Below are positions 1-8,300 of a stretch of DNA of 64,000 bases, piece after piece; position 1 is the first letter of the stretch; each line of letters starts with the position of its first letter. The DNA comes from Gimibacter soli (GTDB lineage Bacteria; Pseudomonadota; Alphaproteobacteria; Sphingomonadales; Kordiimonadaceae), in NCBI RefSeq assembly GCF_028463845.1, contig NZ_CP116805.1:2046001-2110000 (forward strand), written 5' to 3'. The position numbers and the translations under genes were made by a program. The notes below the pieces were generated by a model that did not search any database, was not told the DNA's origin, and saw only the letters and a program-made list of their open reading frames with translations.

Positions 1-1
1 T

Positions 2-199
2 TCGACCTGCCACATGATCATCGACAAGGCCTGGTACGGGAAACTGCCTGAGGCGTCCCACGAGGAAGAAGAGATGCTCGACCTCGCGCCCGGGCTTAGC
101 TCCACCTCGCGGCTCGGCTGTCAGGTGGAGCTGGTGGATGATCTGGACGGCATCACCGTGCGCCTGCCCAAATCCACGCGGAACATGATGGGCTTCTGA
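2..199 (+). CDS. [2Fe-2S] ferredoxin, C-terminal part (cut by the window edge)
   Basis: The frame is open from the first bases (Ser-Thr-Cys-His) to a TGA at 197-199, so the gene begins outside the window. The STCHMIID segment holds the last Cys of the usual C-x5-C-x2-C cluster loop, LGCQVEL gives the fourth ligand, and the end TVRLPKSTRNMMGF resembles adrenodoxin/Isc-type ferredoxins. This family passes electrons one at a time, commonly for Fe-S cluster assembly or to P450-type partners in the cytoplasm. An internal ATG at 14 would remove a cluster ligand and is not the start. The gene converges on dnaB across a palindromic repeat. The exact subfamily cannot be fixed from 65 residues. Confidence 0.85.
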   Translation, partial: STCHMIIDKAWYGKLPEASHEEEEMLDLAPGLSSTSRLGCQVELVDDLDGITVRLPKSTRNMMGF

Positions 200-206
200 A
201 ACTTAC

Positions 207-283
207 CCGTCATGCCGGGCTTGACCCGGCATCCGGCGACGCATGCAGCCGGCATGGACCCCGGATCAGGTCCGGGGTGACGG
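207..283. repeat. Imperfect inverted repeat of the alphaproteobacterial intergenic palindrome type
   Basis: The left arm (207-234) and right arm (256-283) are imperfect reverse complements, beginning CCGTCATGCCGGG and ending CGGGGTGACGG around a short loop. Each arm is itself partly palindromic (CCGGG-CTTGA-CCCGG). Elements built on GTCATnCCGGnnTTGATCCGG are common between genes in Alphaproteobacteria. It lies between two convergent genes, where it could act as a bidirectional terminator. I saw no second copy in this window. Confidence 0.6.
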
Positions 284-299
284 AATTCAGTCAGGCGGC

Positions 300-1829
300 T
301 TACTCGAAGCGCTCCGGCAGATGGTCTTCGTCCACAAGGTCGCTGAAGCGGGTAACTTCCTTGTCGAAGCGAAGGTGAACGGTGCCCACGGGGCCGTGAC
401 GCTGCTTGCCGATGATACATTCGGCGCGGCCATACAGCTGCTCCATCTCGGCGCGCCATTGCAGCATCTTTTCCTGATCGGATTCGGACGGTTTGTCCTT
501 CTCCTTGTAGTATTCCTCACGGAACACGAACATCACCATATCGGCGTCCTGCTCGATCGAGCCGGATTCCCTAAGGTCCGAAAGCATCGGGCGCTTGTTC
601 TCGCGGCTTTCCACAGTACGAGAGAGCTGCGACAGGGCGATGACCGGTACATGAAGTTCCTTGGCCAGCGCCTTCAGGCCGCGGGTGATTTCCGATACTT
701 CCTGCACCCGGCTTTCGCCGCCGCCCTTGGCAGTACCGCGCAGGAGCTGCAGGTAATCGACGATCACAAGGCCTAGGTTATGCTGGCGCTTCAGGCGGCG
801 TGCGCGCGTGCGCAGGCCCGCGATGGAAAGCGCAGGCGTGTCGTCGATGAACAGGGGCACGTCTTCAAGCTCGATCGCCGCGCGGGCGATAGCCTCGAAC
901 TGTTCTTTCGTCAGCTTGCCTTGCCGCATGGCGTGCGACTGGATCGTGTCATGACCCTGATAGTGCAGGTTGGCGCGGTCGGAAAGCACCCGGGCGGCCA
1001 GCTGGTCAGCCGACATCTCGAGGCTGAAGAAGCCGACAACGGCGCCCTTCGAACGGCTCATGTCCGCGCCTGCCACCTTGTCGTCCGCATAACGCTTGGC
1101 TGCGTTGAAGGCGATGTTGGTGGCAAGGGCGGTTTTACCCATGGCGGGGCGGCCAGCGAGGATCACAAGGTCCGAGTTGTGAAGGCCGCCGATCTGGTCG
1201 TTCAGCTTCGTCAGGCCCGTGGTCACCCCGGAAAGGCTGTCGGGGTCCTGATAGGCGCTTTTGATATTCTCTACCGCCTTCTGCAGTGCGCGATAGAAAG
1301 GTTGCGACCCGGATTCGGCTTGCCCGAGCTCGGCAAGGTCAAAGAGGCGCTTTTCGGCTTCGGCGATCTGCTCCGTGGCTTCGGCATCGACCTCGGCGTC
1401 ATAGGCATCGATCACCATCTGCTCGCCGATCTGAATGAGCGCCCGCCGGGTGGCAAGGTCATAGATCGTGCGGCCGTAATCTTCGGCGTTGATGATGGTG
1501 GCTGCAGACGCCGCGAGGCGCACCAGATACTGCGCGCCGCCAACGTCGGCCAGGGCCTCGTCATGCTCGAAATAGGGCTTCAGCTTCACGGGGTCGGCGA
1601 TCTGGTTCTTGTCCATCAGCTTCAGGATGGACAGATAGATGCGCCCGTGGACGGGCTCGTAGAAATGGTCTGGGAGCAGGAAGTCCTGCACCTTCTGCAC
1701 GGCCTCGTTATTCACAAGAATGGCCCCCAACAGGGCTTGCTCGGCTTCCAGATTGTGTGGTGGCTGCCGGTAGCTCAGACCCGTCTCATTCTCGTTTTCG
1801 GCTGCGCGTGTGGTACGAAGAACTTCCAT
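300..1829 (-). CDS. dnaB: Replicative DNA helicase DnaB
   Basis: 509 residues, close to the usual 470-510. DnaB is the hexameric 5'-3' helicase that unwinds the chromosome ahead of the replisome. The N-terminal primase-interacting domain starts around PPHNLEAEQALLGAIL. The RecA-like C-terminal domain carries Walker A GRPAMGKTA with Lys232, the Walker B region LVIVDYLQLL, and the DLRESGSIEQDADMVMF segment diagnostic of the family. No intein or insertion is visible. It is the last gene of the minus-strand rpsF-rpsR-rplI-dnaB run, but a terminator and about 270 bases separate it from rplI, so it probably also has its own promoter. Confidence 0.97.
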   Translation of the reverse strand: MEVLRTTRAAENENETGLSYRQPPHNLEAEQALLGAILVNNEAVQKVQDFLLPDHFYEPVHGRIYLSILKLMDKNQIADPVKLKPYFEHDEALADVGGAQYLVRLAASAATIINAEDYGRTIYDLATRRALIQIGEQMVIDAYDAEVDAEATEQIAEAEKRLFDLAELGQAESGSQPFYRALQKAVENIKSAYQDPDSLSGVTTGLTKLNDQIGGLHNSDLVILAGRPAMGKTALATNIAFNAAKRYADDKVAGADMSRSKGAVVGFFSLEMSADQLAARVLSDRANLHYQGHDTIQSHAMRQGKLTKEQFEAIARAAIELEDVPLFIDDTPALSIAGLRTRARRLKRQHNLGLVIVDYLQLLRGTAKGGGESRVQEVSEITRGLKALAKELHVPVIALSQLSRTVESRENKRPMLSDLRESGSIEQDADMVMFVFREEYYKEKDKPSESDQEKMLQWRAEMEQLYGRAECIIGKQRHGPVGTVHLRFDKEVTRFSDLVDEDHLPERFE

Positions 1830-2040
1830 GCTCCCAGTAAGGGCCCCCCTAAGCCAGTCTGTGCGGTCTCTCAGGGAGGGGAAGCAGGCAAGGCTTCCGA
1901 AGGCTCATTCCCAGTGCCGCTCGTTCGTGTGGCGGGCACCATAGCGGGCAGGGCAAGGTAGCGGTATCGCTATTTTCCGGTTGCCCCCGTTATTCAATCC
2001 ACAGGTGGGTAACTATGGGGATAACTTTTTAAGGACGGGC

Positions 2041-2069
2041 AAAAGAAAAGGCGGCCCGAAGACCGCCTT
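2041..2069 (-). terminator. Intrinsic terminator after rplI
   Basis: Arms AAGGCGG (2048-2054) and CCGCCTT (2063-2069) flank an 8-base loop. Read on the minus strand, the stem is followed by TTCTTTT. It lies 30 bases beyond the rplI stop codon and separates the ribosomal genes from dnaB. Confidence 0.75.
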
Positions 2070-2098
2070 CCTTGAATTTCGGTTGAAACCGGTCAGCC

Positions 2099-2683
2099 TC
2101 AGGCTTCGGCCTCTTCGCCTTCTTCGGCAGCTTCTTCAGCGGCTTCTTCTTCGAAGGCCTCTTCGTAAGCTTCTTCGTCGTCGAAGTCGTCGTTCGCGAC
2201 AACAGCCGAGCCGGTCGAGAACTGAACGTCAGCTTCGTCAGCCGAGCGAGCGATGTTGACAACCACTTTCACGCTGACTTCAGCGTGCAGGCGGATTGCA
2301 ACTTCATGCAGGCCGATCGTTTTGATCGCGCGGTCGAGAACAACCTGGCTACGGTTGATCTTGCCACCGGCGTCAGCAACGGCTTCTGCAATGTCGCGGC
2401 TCGAAACCGAACCGTAAAGCTGGCCGGATTCGCCAGCTGCACGGATCATGATGACCTTGAGGTCAGCCATGCCGGTAGCAGCAGCTTCGGCATCCTTGCG
2501 GCGAGCAAGGTTGTCAGCTTCCAGCTGGGCTTTCTGGGCTTCGTAGAACTTCTTGTTGGCAGCAGTGGCGCGGAGCGCTTTTTTCTGCGGCAGCAGGAAG
2601 TTACGGGCGAAGCCGTCCTTCACGGTGACGATCTGGCCCATCTGGCCGAGCTTTTCAACGCGCTCGAGGAGAATCACTTGCAT
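2099..2683 (-). CDS. rplI: 50S ribosomal protein L9
   Basis: 194 residues. The N-terminal L9 domain is clear: [16 protein letters not shown], then [17 protein letters not shown], a long connecting helix, and a C-terminal domain. L9 binds 23S rRNA at the L1-stalk base and affects frame maintenance. The usual length is about 150 residues; the surplus is a tail after residue 165 made almost wholly of Asp, Glu and Ala. The gene follows rpsR by 20 bases and is probably co-transcribed with rpsF and rpsR. The DUF2232 membrane-protein gene found between rpsR and rplI in many alphaproteobacteria is absent here. Confidence 0.97.
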   Translation of the reverse strand: MQVILLERVEKLGQMGQIVTVKDGFARNFLLPQKKALRATAANKKFYEAQKAQLEADNLARRKDAEAAATGMADLKVIMIRAAGESGQLYGSVSSRDIAEAVADAGGKINRSQVVLDRAIKTIGLHEVAIRLHAEVSVKVVVNIARSADEADVQFSTGSAVVANDDFDDEEAYEEAFEEEAAEEAAEEGEEAEA

Positions 2684-2703
2684 CGTATCTGCTCCTCTGG
2701 TGC

Positions 2704-2937
2704 TTACTGAACCACGAAGGGCAGCAGCGCGATTTGACGGGCGCGCTTGATGGCCTTGGCGAGTTCACGCTGTTTCTTGGCCGAAACCGCGGTGATGCGG
2801 CTCGGAACGATCTTGCCACGCTCAGAGACGTACTTCTGGAGAAGTTTTACGTCTTTGTAGTCGATGGACTGTGCATTCTCGCCGGAGAACGGGCAGCTCT
2901 TGCGGCGACGGAAAAACGGACGACGTGCAGCGGCCAT
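2704..2937 (-). CDS. rpsR: 30S ribosomal protein S18
   Basis: 77 residues, the normal length. Family features are the basic start [15 protein letters not shown], the core [19 protein letters not shown] and the end [14 protein letters not shown]18 forms a heterodimer with S6 on the 30S platform. Its ATG overlaps the rpsF TGA by one base, so the two partners are translationally coupled. Confidence 0.98.
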   Translation of the reverse strand: MAAARRPFFRRRKSCPFSGENAQSIDYKDVKLLQKYVSERGKIVPSRITAVSAKKQRELAKAIKRARQIALLPFVVQ

Positions 2938-3392
2938 CAGAATTGCTCCCTTTTCTCACCACGGCCTTCACGGCCGCCACGGTCTTCACGGGGACCACGA
3001 TCTTCGCGCGGACCACGGGGGCCGTCGAAGTCACGGCCGCCTTCACGCGGGCCACGACGTTCTTTGTCGGCTTTGGTGCGCAGAACGATCGACTGGCCTT
3101 CTTCGAGGGCGTCGACGCGGATGGTCATGTAACGGATGACGTCTTCATGCAGGCGCGCCTGACGCTCCAGCTCGGCAATCGCCTTGTGGGGTGCGTCGAG
3201 GTTAAGGAGCACATAGTGGCCCTTACGGTTTTTCTTGATGCGGTACTGCAGATTCTTGAGGCCCCAATATTCGTTCTTGGTGACCTTGCCGCCGTTGTCC
3301 TCGACAATTTTCGAGAAATCGGCGGTCATGCTTTCCACTTGGGCGGCGCTAACATCTTGCCGCGCAATGAAAACATGCTCGTAAAAAGCCAT
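2937..3392 (-). CDS. rpsF: 30S ribosomal protein S6 with an Arg/Gly-rich tail
   Basis: 151 residues. The S6 fold covers roughly residues 1-100 ([50 protein letters not shown]). The last 40 residues are a low-complexity tail with three GPRE-type repeats, rich in Arg, Gly, Asp and Glu. S6 lengths vary at this end in many bacteria, and in Escherichia coli the end is modified by glutamate addition; whether that occurs here is unknown. It is the first gene of the operon, with a promoter about 100 bases upstream. Confidence 0.97.
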   Translation of the reverse strand: MAFYEHVFIARQDVSAAQVESMTADFSKIVEDNGGKVTKNEYWGLKNLQYRIKKNRKGHYVLLNLDAPHKAIAELERQARLHEDVIRYMTIRVDALEEGQSIVLRTKADKERRGPREGGRDFDGPRGPREDRGPREDRGGREGRGEKREQF

Positions 3393-3495
3393 GTCTCACT
3401 CCTTTTGCTGATCGCTTGCCAGCCACAATGACTGACACCTCCAGCTTTCTTGCGATGTGCCCCGAACTTGCGAAGTAGAGGAATCGGGACGCGCC

Positions 3496-3524
3496 TCTAT
3501 ACTCTCGGGGGCTGGGGGAATCAA
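3496..3524 (-). promoter_or_regulatory. Candidate sigma70-type promoter for rpsF-rpsR-rplI
   Basis: On the minus strand, TTGATT (-35, 3524-3519), a 17-base spacer and TATAGA (-10, 3501-3496) face rpsF. The predicted leader is close to 100 bases, long enough for autoregulatory structure. An S6:S18-binding leader is known in other bacteria, but I cannot demonstrate its motif here. Confidence 0.55.
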
Positions 3525-3651
3525 CCCCGGATCGGCGGAATCCCGAGATTTCTGCCAAAAGGCTTGCAAGGCTCTGCTGGCCTGTGGCACTCCGGCCCCA
3601 TACATACGCCAAACGGCCAGCGTTCCGTAGCGGCATTTCGAGGGGATGAAT

Positions 3652-4590
3652 ATGACACGCGCACTCGTCTTTCCGGGGCAGGGCAGCCAGTTCATCGGCA
3701 TGGGCAAAGCGCTCGCCGAAGCTGAAACCGCCGCCCGTCTCGTTTTCGAAGAAGTTGATGACGCGCTCGGCCAGAAACTGTCGGCCCTGATGTGGGAAGG
3801 CAGCGAGGACGACCTGAAGCTCACCGAAAACACCCAGCCGGCCCTGATGGCGGTTTCAATGGCGGTTATCCGCGTCCTTGAAGCCGGCGGCAAGAAGGTT
3901 GATGCGATCGCAAGCCATGTGGCAGGCCACAGCCTTGGCGAATATTCGGCGCTGGCGGCGGCTGGTGCCTTCACGCTGGCAGATACCGCTCGGCTTCTGA
4001 AGCTGCGCGGGCAGGCCATGCAGCGCGCAGTACCCGTGGGCGAGGGCGCGATGGCGGCGATTCTTGGTCTTGACCTTGATGCGGTAAAAGCCGTGTGCGC
4101 GGAGGCCGCTGAAGGCCAGGTTGTGGTTGCGGCCAATGATAACGCCGATGGCCAGATCGTGATTTCCGGCCACAAGGCAGCGGTTGAGCGCGGCATCGAG
4201 ATCGCCAAGGCAAAAGGCGCCAAACGCGGCCTTCTGCTGCCCGTCTCTGCCCCCTTCCATTGCCCGCTGATGAAACCTGCAGCCGACGAAATGGCCGCAG
4301 CGCTTGCGGACATTACCATCGAGCGCCCCTCGGTGCCGGTTATTGCCAACGTGCTCGCCGCCCCCATTAGCGAACCTTCCGGTATTCGCACCCTGCTTGT
4401 CGATCAGGTGACGGGTGCGGTGCGCTGGCGCGAATCCATGGCGTCGCTCCGCTCGTTGGGTGTGACCGAGGTTGTGGAAGCCGGCGCCGGCAAGGTGCTC
4501 TCAGGTCTCGTCAAGCGGATCGATAAGGATCTCGCCACGGTCAACCTGCAGGAACCTGCCGACATTGAAGCCTTCGCGGCGACGCTTTGA
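3652..4590 (+). CDS. fabD: Malonyl-CoA:ACP transacylase
   Basis: 312 residues from this ATG. The enzyme moves malonyl groups from CoA to acyl carrier protein, supplying every elongation round. It has the GQGSQ motif near residue 10, the nucleophile Ser94 in [10 protein letters not shown], and His203 in [11 protein letters not shown]. An ATG six bases earlier (3646) touches the GAGGGG ribosome-binding site, so 3652, spaced six bases from it, is the better start and matches the family N-terminus ([13 protein letters not shown]). fabG follows 20 bases downstream. The gene diverges from the rpsF operon. Confidence 0.97.
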   Translation: MTRALVFPGQGSQFIGMGKALAEAETAARLVFEEVDDALGQKLSALMWEGSEDDLKLTENTQPALMAVSMAVIRVLEAGGKKVDAIASHVAGHSLGEYSALAAAGAFTLADTARLLKLRGQAMQRAVPVGEGAMAAILGLDLDAVKAVCAEAAEGQVVVAANDNADGQIVISGHKAAVERGIEIAKAKGAKRGLLLPVSAPFHCPLMKPAADEMAAALADITIERPSVPVIANVLAAPISEPSGIRTLLVDQVTGAVRWRESMASLRSLGVTEVVEAGAGKVLSGLVKRIDKDLATVNLQEPADIEAFAATL

Positions 4591-4610
4591 TCCTTAGGAA
4601 AGGGACAGAA

Positions 4611-5348
4611 ATGTTTGATCTGACGGGCAAGAAGGCCCTTGTAACGGGTGCGACCGGCGGTATCGGCGAAGCGATTGCTGCCGCCCTCCATGCTGCTGGT
4701 GCTGAAGTGGCCATTTCGGGCACCCGCGCTGAAAAGCTGGAAGAGCTGAAAGCCAAGCTCGGTGACCGCGTTCATGTGATTCCCGCCAACCTTTCGGATC
4801 GGGCGAGCGTTGACGCGCTGGCGACTTCCGCGCAGGAAGCCATGGGCGGCGTCGATATCCTTGTGAACAATGCCGGCATCACCCGTGACGGCCTTGCCAT
4901 GCGCATGAAGGACGACGACTGGGACAGCGTGATGCAGGTGAACCTCGAATCCGCGTTCCGCCTGTCGAAAGCCATGCTGCGCCCGATGATGAAAGCGCGC
5001 TTCGGCCGTATCGTCAATATCACCTCGGTGGTGGGCGTTACCGGCAACCCCGGCCAGTGCAATTACGCCGCCTCGAAAGCGGGCCTTATCGGTATGTCCA
5101 AATCGCTGGCTCAGGAAGTGGCAAGCCGCGGCATCACGGTCAATTGCGTGGCCCCCGGGTTCATCGTCACCCCGATGACCGACGCGCTGAATGATGACCA
5201 GAAAAAAGCCATTACCGACGGCATCCCGGCGGGCACCCTTGGCACGCCCGAGGATATCGCCGCAGCTGTCCTCTATCTCGCAAGCCCGGAATCAGGCTAT
5301 GTGACCGGCCAGACGCTGCATGTGAACGGCGGCATGGCCATGATCTAA
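4611..5348 (+). CDS. fabG: 3-oxoacyl-ACP reductase
   Basis: 245 residues. It is a short-chain dehydrogenase that reduces 3-oxoacyl-ACP to 3-hydroxyacyl-ACP with NADPH. Visible features are the nucleotide-binding TGATGGIGEA, the NNAG motif (LVNNAGITRDG), and the catalytic Ser139, Tyr152 and Lys156. The frame is open back to 4587, but the AGGAAAGGGA site just upstream and the family N-terminus (MFDLTGKKALVTG) place the start at 4611. Its position after fabD and before acpP identifies it as FabG rather than another reductase. Confidence 0.97.
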   Translation: MFDLTGKKALVTGATGGIGEAIAAALHAAGAEVAISGTRAEKLEELKAKLGDRVHVIPANLSDRASVDALATSAQEAMGGVDILVNNAGITRDGLAMRMKDDDWDSVMQVNLESAFRLSKAMLRPMMKARFGRIVNITSVVGVTGNPGQCNYAASKAGLIGMSKSLAQEVASRGITVNCVAPGFIVTPMTDALNDDQKKAITDGIPAGTLGTPEDIAAAVLYLASPESGYVTGQTLHVNGGMAMI

Positions 5349-5469
5349 AGGGGTCTGGCCAAGGCCTGATCCCAGTGCCGTGATTTCGCCAACTCGCGCT
5401 TCTCAAACCCGGGAAACTGTGTTACGAGCAGCCCGGTACGGCGTCAAACGGCAGGAAACCGCCGCTGTC

Positions 5470-5499
5470 TTGAAGTTTAAGGACAGGGTGCCATATAGG
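5470..5499 (+). promoter_or_regulatory. Candidate promoter for acpP
   Basis: TTGAAG (5470-5475), an 18-base spacer and TATAGG (5494-5499) lie 65 bases ahead of acpP in the 215-base fabG-acpP gap. Separate transcription of acpP is reasonable because carrier protein is needed in far larger amounts than the enzymes. Confidence 0.45.
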
Positions 5500-5563
5500 G
5501 AAAGCATGGACTATCATGGTCCGGACCGACCCAAATCGGTGTTAGAAACTGAGGAAATGAAAC

Positions 5564-5797
5564 ATGAGCGAAATCGCCGACAAGGTGAAAAAGATCGTCG
5601 TTGAGCACCTGGGTGTGGACGAAGACAAAGTAACCGATACCGCCAGCTTCATCGATGATCTTGGCGCTGACAGCCTCGACACCGTCGAACTGGTCATGGC
5701 GTTTGAAGAAGAGTTCGGCATCGAGATTCCGGACGACGCTGCCGAGAAAATCCAGACCGTCAAGGACGCGATCGATTTCATCAGCGCCAACGCTTGA
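5564..5797 (+). CDS. acpP: Acyl carrier protein
   Basis: 77 residues, acidic, a standard ACP. The phosphopantetheine attachment site is Ser37 in [13 protein letters not shown] carries the growing acyl chain between the Fab enzymes and also feeds lipid A synthesis. A GAGGAAATGAAAC stretch precedes the ATG. A strong terminator follows at once, which isolates it from fabF as a short transcript. Confidence 0.98.
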   Translation: MSEIADKVKKIVVEHLGVDEDKVTDTASFIDDLGADSLDTVELVMAFEEEFGIEIPDDAAEKIQTVKDAIDFISANA

Positions 5798-5813
5798 CGC
5801 TGATCAGGTTTGA

Positions 5814-5858
5814 AAGAGGCAACAGCCGGGCCGAACGGGTTAGGCTGTTGCCTTTTTT
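5814..5858 (+). terminator. Intrinsic terminator after acpP
   Basis: Perfect 11-base arms AGGCAACAGCC (5817-5827) and GGCTGTTGCCT (5843-5853) are followed by six T (5853-5858). Confidence 0.9.
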
Positions 5859-5919
5859 GTTTCTGCGCTATGGTGGGCCCCACCAGATTTAAGGCGCATC
5901 AGGATTTGAGGGAATTCAG

Positions 5920-7191
5920 ATGAGACGTGTCGTTGTAACCGGTATGGGCATGGTGTCGCCGCTGGCGACCGGTGTTGAAAAAACGTGGGATAGCCTCGTT
6001 GCAGGCAAATCGGCAGCCACCCGGATCACCAAGTTTGAAGTGACCGATCTTCCTTGCCAGATCGGCTGTGAAGTTGTGCACGGCGACGGTTCGGGCCGCA
6101 CCTTCAATCCGGACGACTGGATGGCGCCGAAAGACCAGCGCCGCGTCGATCCTTTCATTCTTTACGGCATGGCAGCTGCGACCCAGGCGGTCGAGGATGC
6201 CGGCTGGGCTGACGTGAGCGAAGAGGAAAAAATCCGCACCGGCGTGATGATTGGTGCCGGCATTGGCGGCCTGCAATGGATCGCCGAAACCTCGCTCGTT
6301 CTCAATGAACGTGGCCACCGCAAGGTGAGCCCGCACTTTATCGCCGGTTCGATCATCAACCTCGTTTCCGGCAACCTGTCGATCAAGTACGGCTTCAAGG
6401 GCCCGAACCACTCGGTGGTGACCGCCTGCGCGACCGGCACGCACGCCATTGGCGATGCGGCCCGCCTGATTGCGCTTGATGATGCCGACGTAATGATTGC
6501 GGGCGGTGCCGAGGCTTCGGTCTGCGCTATTGCTTATGCCGGCTTCAGCCAGGCTCGCGCGCTGGCCACCGCGTTCAACGACACGCCTGAAAAGGCATCG
6601 CGCCCCTGGGATCAGGACCGCGACGGTTTCGTGATGGGTGAAGGTGCCGGTGTGGTAGTCCTTGAGGAGCTCGAGCACGCCAAGAAACGCGGCGCCAAGA
6701 TTTACGGCGAAGTGATCGGCTATGGCATGTCGGGCGACGGTTATCACGTCACCGCACCGGCCCCCGATGGCTCGGGCGGCTACCGTGCGATGGAAGCCGC
6801 GATCAAGCGCGCCGGCATCGCAGCGGGCGACATCGACTATATCAACGCCCATGGCACCTCGACGCCGCTTGGTGACGAGATCGAGTTTGGCGCTGTGAAG
6901 CGCCTTCTGGGTGACGCGGCTGGCAAGGTTGCCATGTCCTCCACCAAGTCGGCCATCGGCCACCTTCTGGGGGCAGCAGGCGCTGTGGAAGCCATCTTCT
7001 CGCTGCAGGCAATCAACAAGGGTGTCGTTCCGCCGACCCTGAACCTCGATAACCCGGCCGAATCGTGCACGGGCATCAATCTGGTGCCGCACACGGCGCA
7101 GGAGAAGAAGGTGAAGATTGCCCTGTCGAACTCGTTCGGCTTTGGCGGCACCAACGCCTCGATCATCGTGCGCGCCTACGAAGGCGACTGA
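5920..7191 (+). CDS. fabF: 3-oxoacyl-ACP synthase II
   Basis: 423 residues. The condensing enzyme elongates acyl-ACP with malonyl-ACP. The thiolase-fold triad is Cys170 (VVTACATGTHAIGD), His311 (NAHGTSTPLGD) and His348 (SAIGHLLGAAG), matching FabF and FabB; the C-terminal FGFGGTNAS loop is also present. Placement directly behind acpP is typical of FabF. A GC-rich hairpin follows, then mltG. Confidence 0.97.
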   Translation: MRRVVVTGMGMVSPLATGVEKTWDSLVAGKSAATRITKFEVTDLPCQIGCEVVHGDGSGRTFNPDDWMAPKDQRRVDPFILYGMAAATQAVEDAGWADVSEEEKIRTGVMIGAGIGGLQWIAETSLVLNERGHRKVSPHFIAGSIINLVSGNLSIKYGFKGPNHSVVTACATGTHAIGDAARLIALDDADVMIAGGAEASVCAIAYAGFSQARALATAFNDTPEKASRPWDQDRDGFVMGEGAGVVVLEELEHAKKRGAKIYGEVIGYGMSGDGYHVTAPAPDGSGGYRAMEAAIKRAGIAAGDIDYINAHGTSTPLGDEIEFGAVKRLLGDAAGKVAMSSTKSAIGHLLGAAGAVEAIFSLQAINKGVVPPTLNLDNPAESCTGINLVPHTAQEKKVKIALSNSFGFGGTNASIIVRAYEGD

Positions 7192-7201
7192 TCCAATCAG
7201 A

Positions 7202-7236
7202 ACACGCCGCGGGGAAAATGCCCCCCCGCGGCGTGT
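7202..7236 (+). terminator. GC-rich hairpin after fabF
   Basis: Perfect 13-base arms (7202-7214 and 7224-7236) with core CGCCGCGGGG form a very stable stem. Only a mixed TCTTCCTTTC run follows, so termination may be partial, and mltG starts 21 bases later. Confidence 0.65.
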
Positions 7237-7257
7237 CTTCCTTTCGGGAAAGTACGG

Positions 7258-8232
7258 ATGTTTCTGAAGCTTCTGCGGCTTGCAGGCTTTCTGGTCCTAT
7301 TTCTCGTCATCATCGGTGGCGTGCTTGGTGCCGCGCTTTCGCGCGTGATGATGCTGCCATCAGCCAATAGCCAAAACGAATATGTCTATCTGGCCCCCGG
7401 CCAAGGTGTGCTGCGCGCCGCTTATCTCAGCGCGGATGCCGCCCGCAGCTGGCAGGTGCGGAACATCGTGCTGGTCGCTGGCGTGATGGGCATCGAACGC
7501 CAGCTGAAAGCCGGCGAATATGAGCTGAAGCCCGGCACGCGGCTCGTGGACCATCTGATGGCCATGCGCGACGGCGACACATTCAAGCGTCGCGTGGCGG
7601 TGCCTGAAGGCCTTTCAAGCGCGCAGGTCATCTCGCTCATCAAAGATGCCTTCGGGCTGGAACTTGAAGGGCTGACGGAACCCGCCGAGGGCAGCCTTCA
7701 GCCGGATACATGGTTTTACGAGCGCGGCGACAAGGCCACCGCCCTGGTCGCGCGCATGCAAGCAGCACAAGCGGTCTTCCTGAAAGAGGCGTGGGAGACC
7801 CGCGCGCCGGGATTGCCGCTGAGGAGCCCGGAAGAAGCCTTGGTCCTTGCTTCGATTGTCGAGAAGGAGACCGGTGTGGCGAGCGAGCGACCTTTGGTGG
7901 CTGCTGTTTTCGTCAACCGCCTGAAGAAGGGTATGCGCCTGCAATCGGACCCGACCGTCGTTTACGGCGTGAATGGCGGCCAGCCGCTTGGCCGTGCGAT
8001 CCGCAAAAGCGACCTCGCCGCCGAAAATCCCTATAATACCTATGTGATCAATGGCTTGCCGCCCACGCCCATCGCCAATCCGGGGCGCGATACGATCAGG
8101 GCAGTGCTTGATCCGGCGCCTGTCGACTATCTGTATTTTGTGGCAGATGGCACGGGCGGGCATGCCTTTGCCCGCACCCATGACCAGCATTTGAAGAATG
8201 TGGCTGCGTGGCGCCGTGTGAGCCAGCGCTGA
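7258..8232 (+). CDS. mltG: Endolytic murein transglycosylase (YceG-like)
   Basis: 324 residues. MltG cleaves nascent glycan strands in the periplasm and is thought to set where peptidoglycan chains end. One N-terminal membrane segment (residues 5-27) anchors it. The YceG domain contains the catalytic Glu202 in ASIVEKETG, followed by LQSDPTVVYG and the NPYNTY/GLPPTPIANPG motifs. The gene commonly sits between fabF and yicC/gmk in alphaproteobacteria, and the order is kept here. Confidence 0.94.
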   Translation: MFLKLLRLAGFLVLFLVIIGGVLGAALSRVMMLPSANSQNEYVYLAPGQGVLRAAYLSADAARSWQVRNIVLVAGVMGIERQLKAGEYELKPGTRLVDHLMAMRDGDTFKRRVAVPEGLSSAQVISLIKDAFGLELEGLTEPAEGSLQPDTWFYERGDKATALVARMQAAQAVFLKEAWETRAPGLPLRSPEEALVLASIVEKETGVASERPLVAAVFVNRLKKGMRLQSDPTVVYGVNGGQPLGRAIRKSDLAAENPYNTYVINGLPPTPIANPGRDTIRAVLDPAPVDYLYFVADGTGGHAFARTHDQHLKNVAAWRRVSQR

Positions 8233-8300
8233 ACCGTTTTCGCTTTTCTGTATTGTCCAAGCCGGTATAGTGCCCCGCTATCCCATGATGGAGTGACCCC

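Noticed and set aside
780-1961. Long open frame opposite dnaB
   Set aside because: Shadow of dnaB caused by GC-rich third positions; no family resemblance and an unlikely composition.
2001-2024. DnaA-box-like sequence (TTATCCCCA on the minus strand) upstream of dnaB, considered as part of an origin
   Set aside because: A single box with one mismatch, no cluster and no AT-rich unwinding region; expected by chance at this frequency.
5380-5604. Possible small gene between fabG and acpP
   Set aside because: No ribosome-binding site, and it runs across the acpP start; the region is better explained as promoter and leader.
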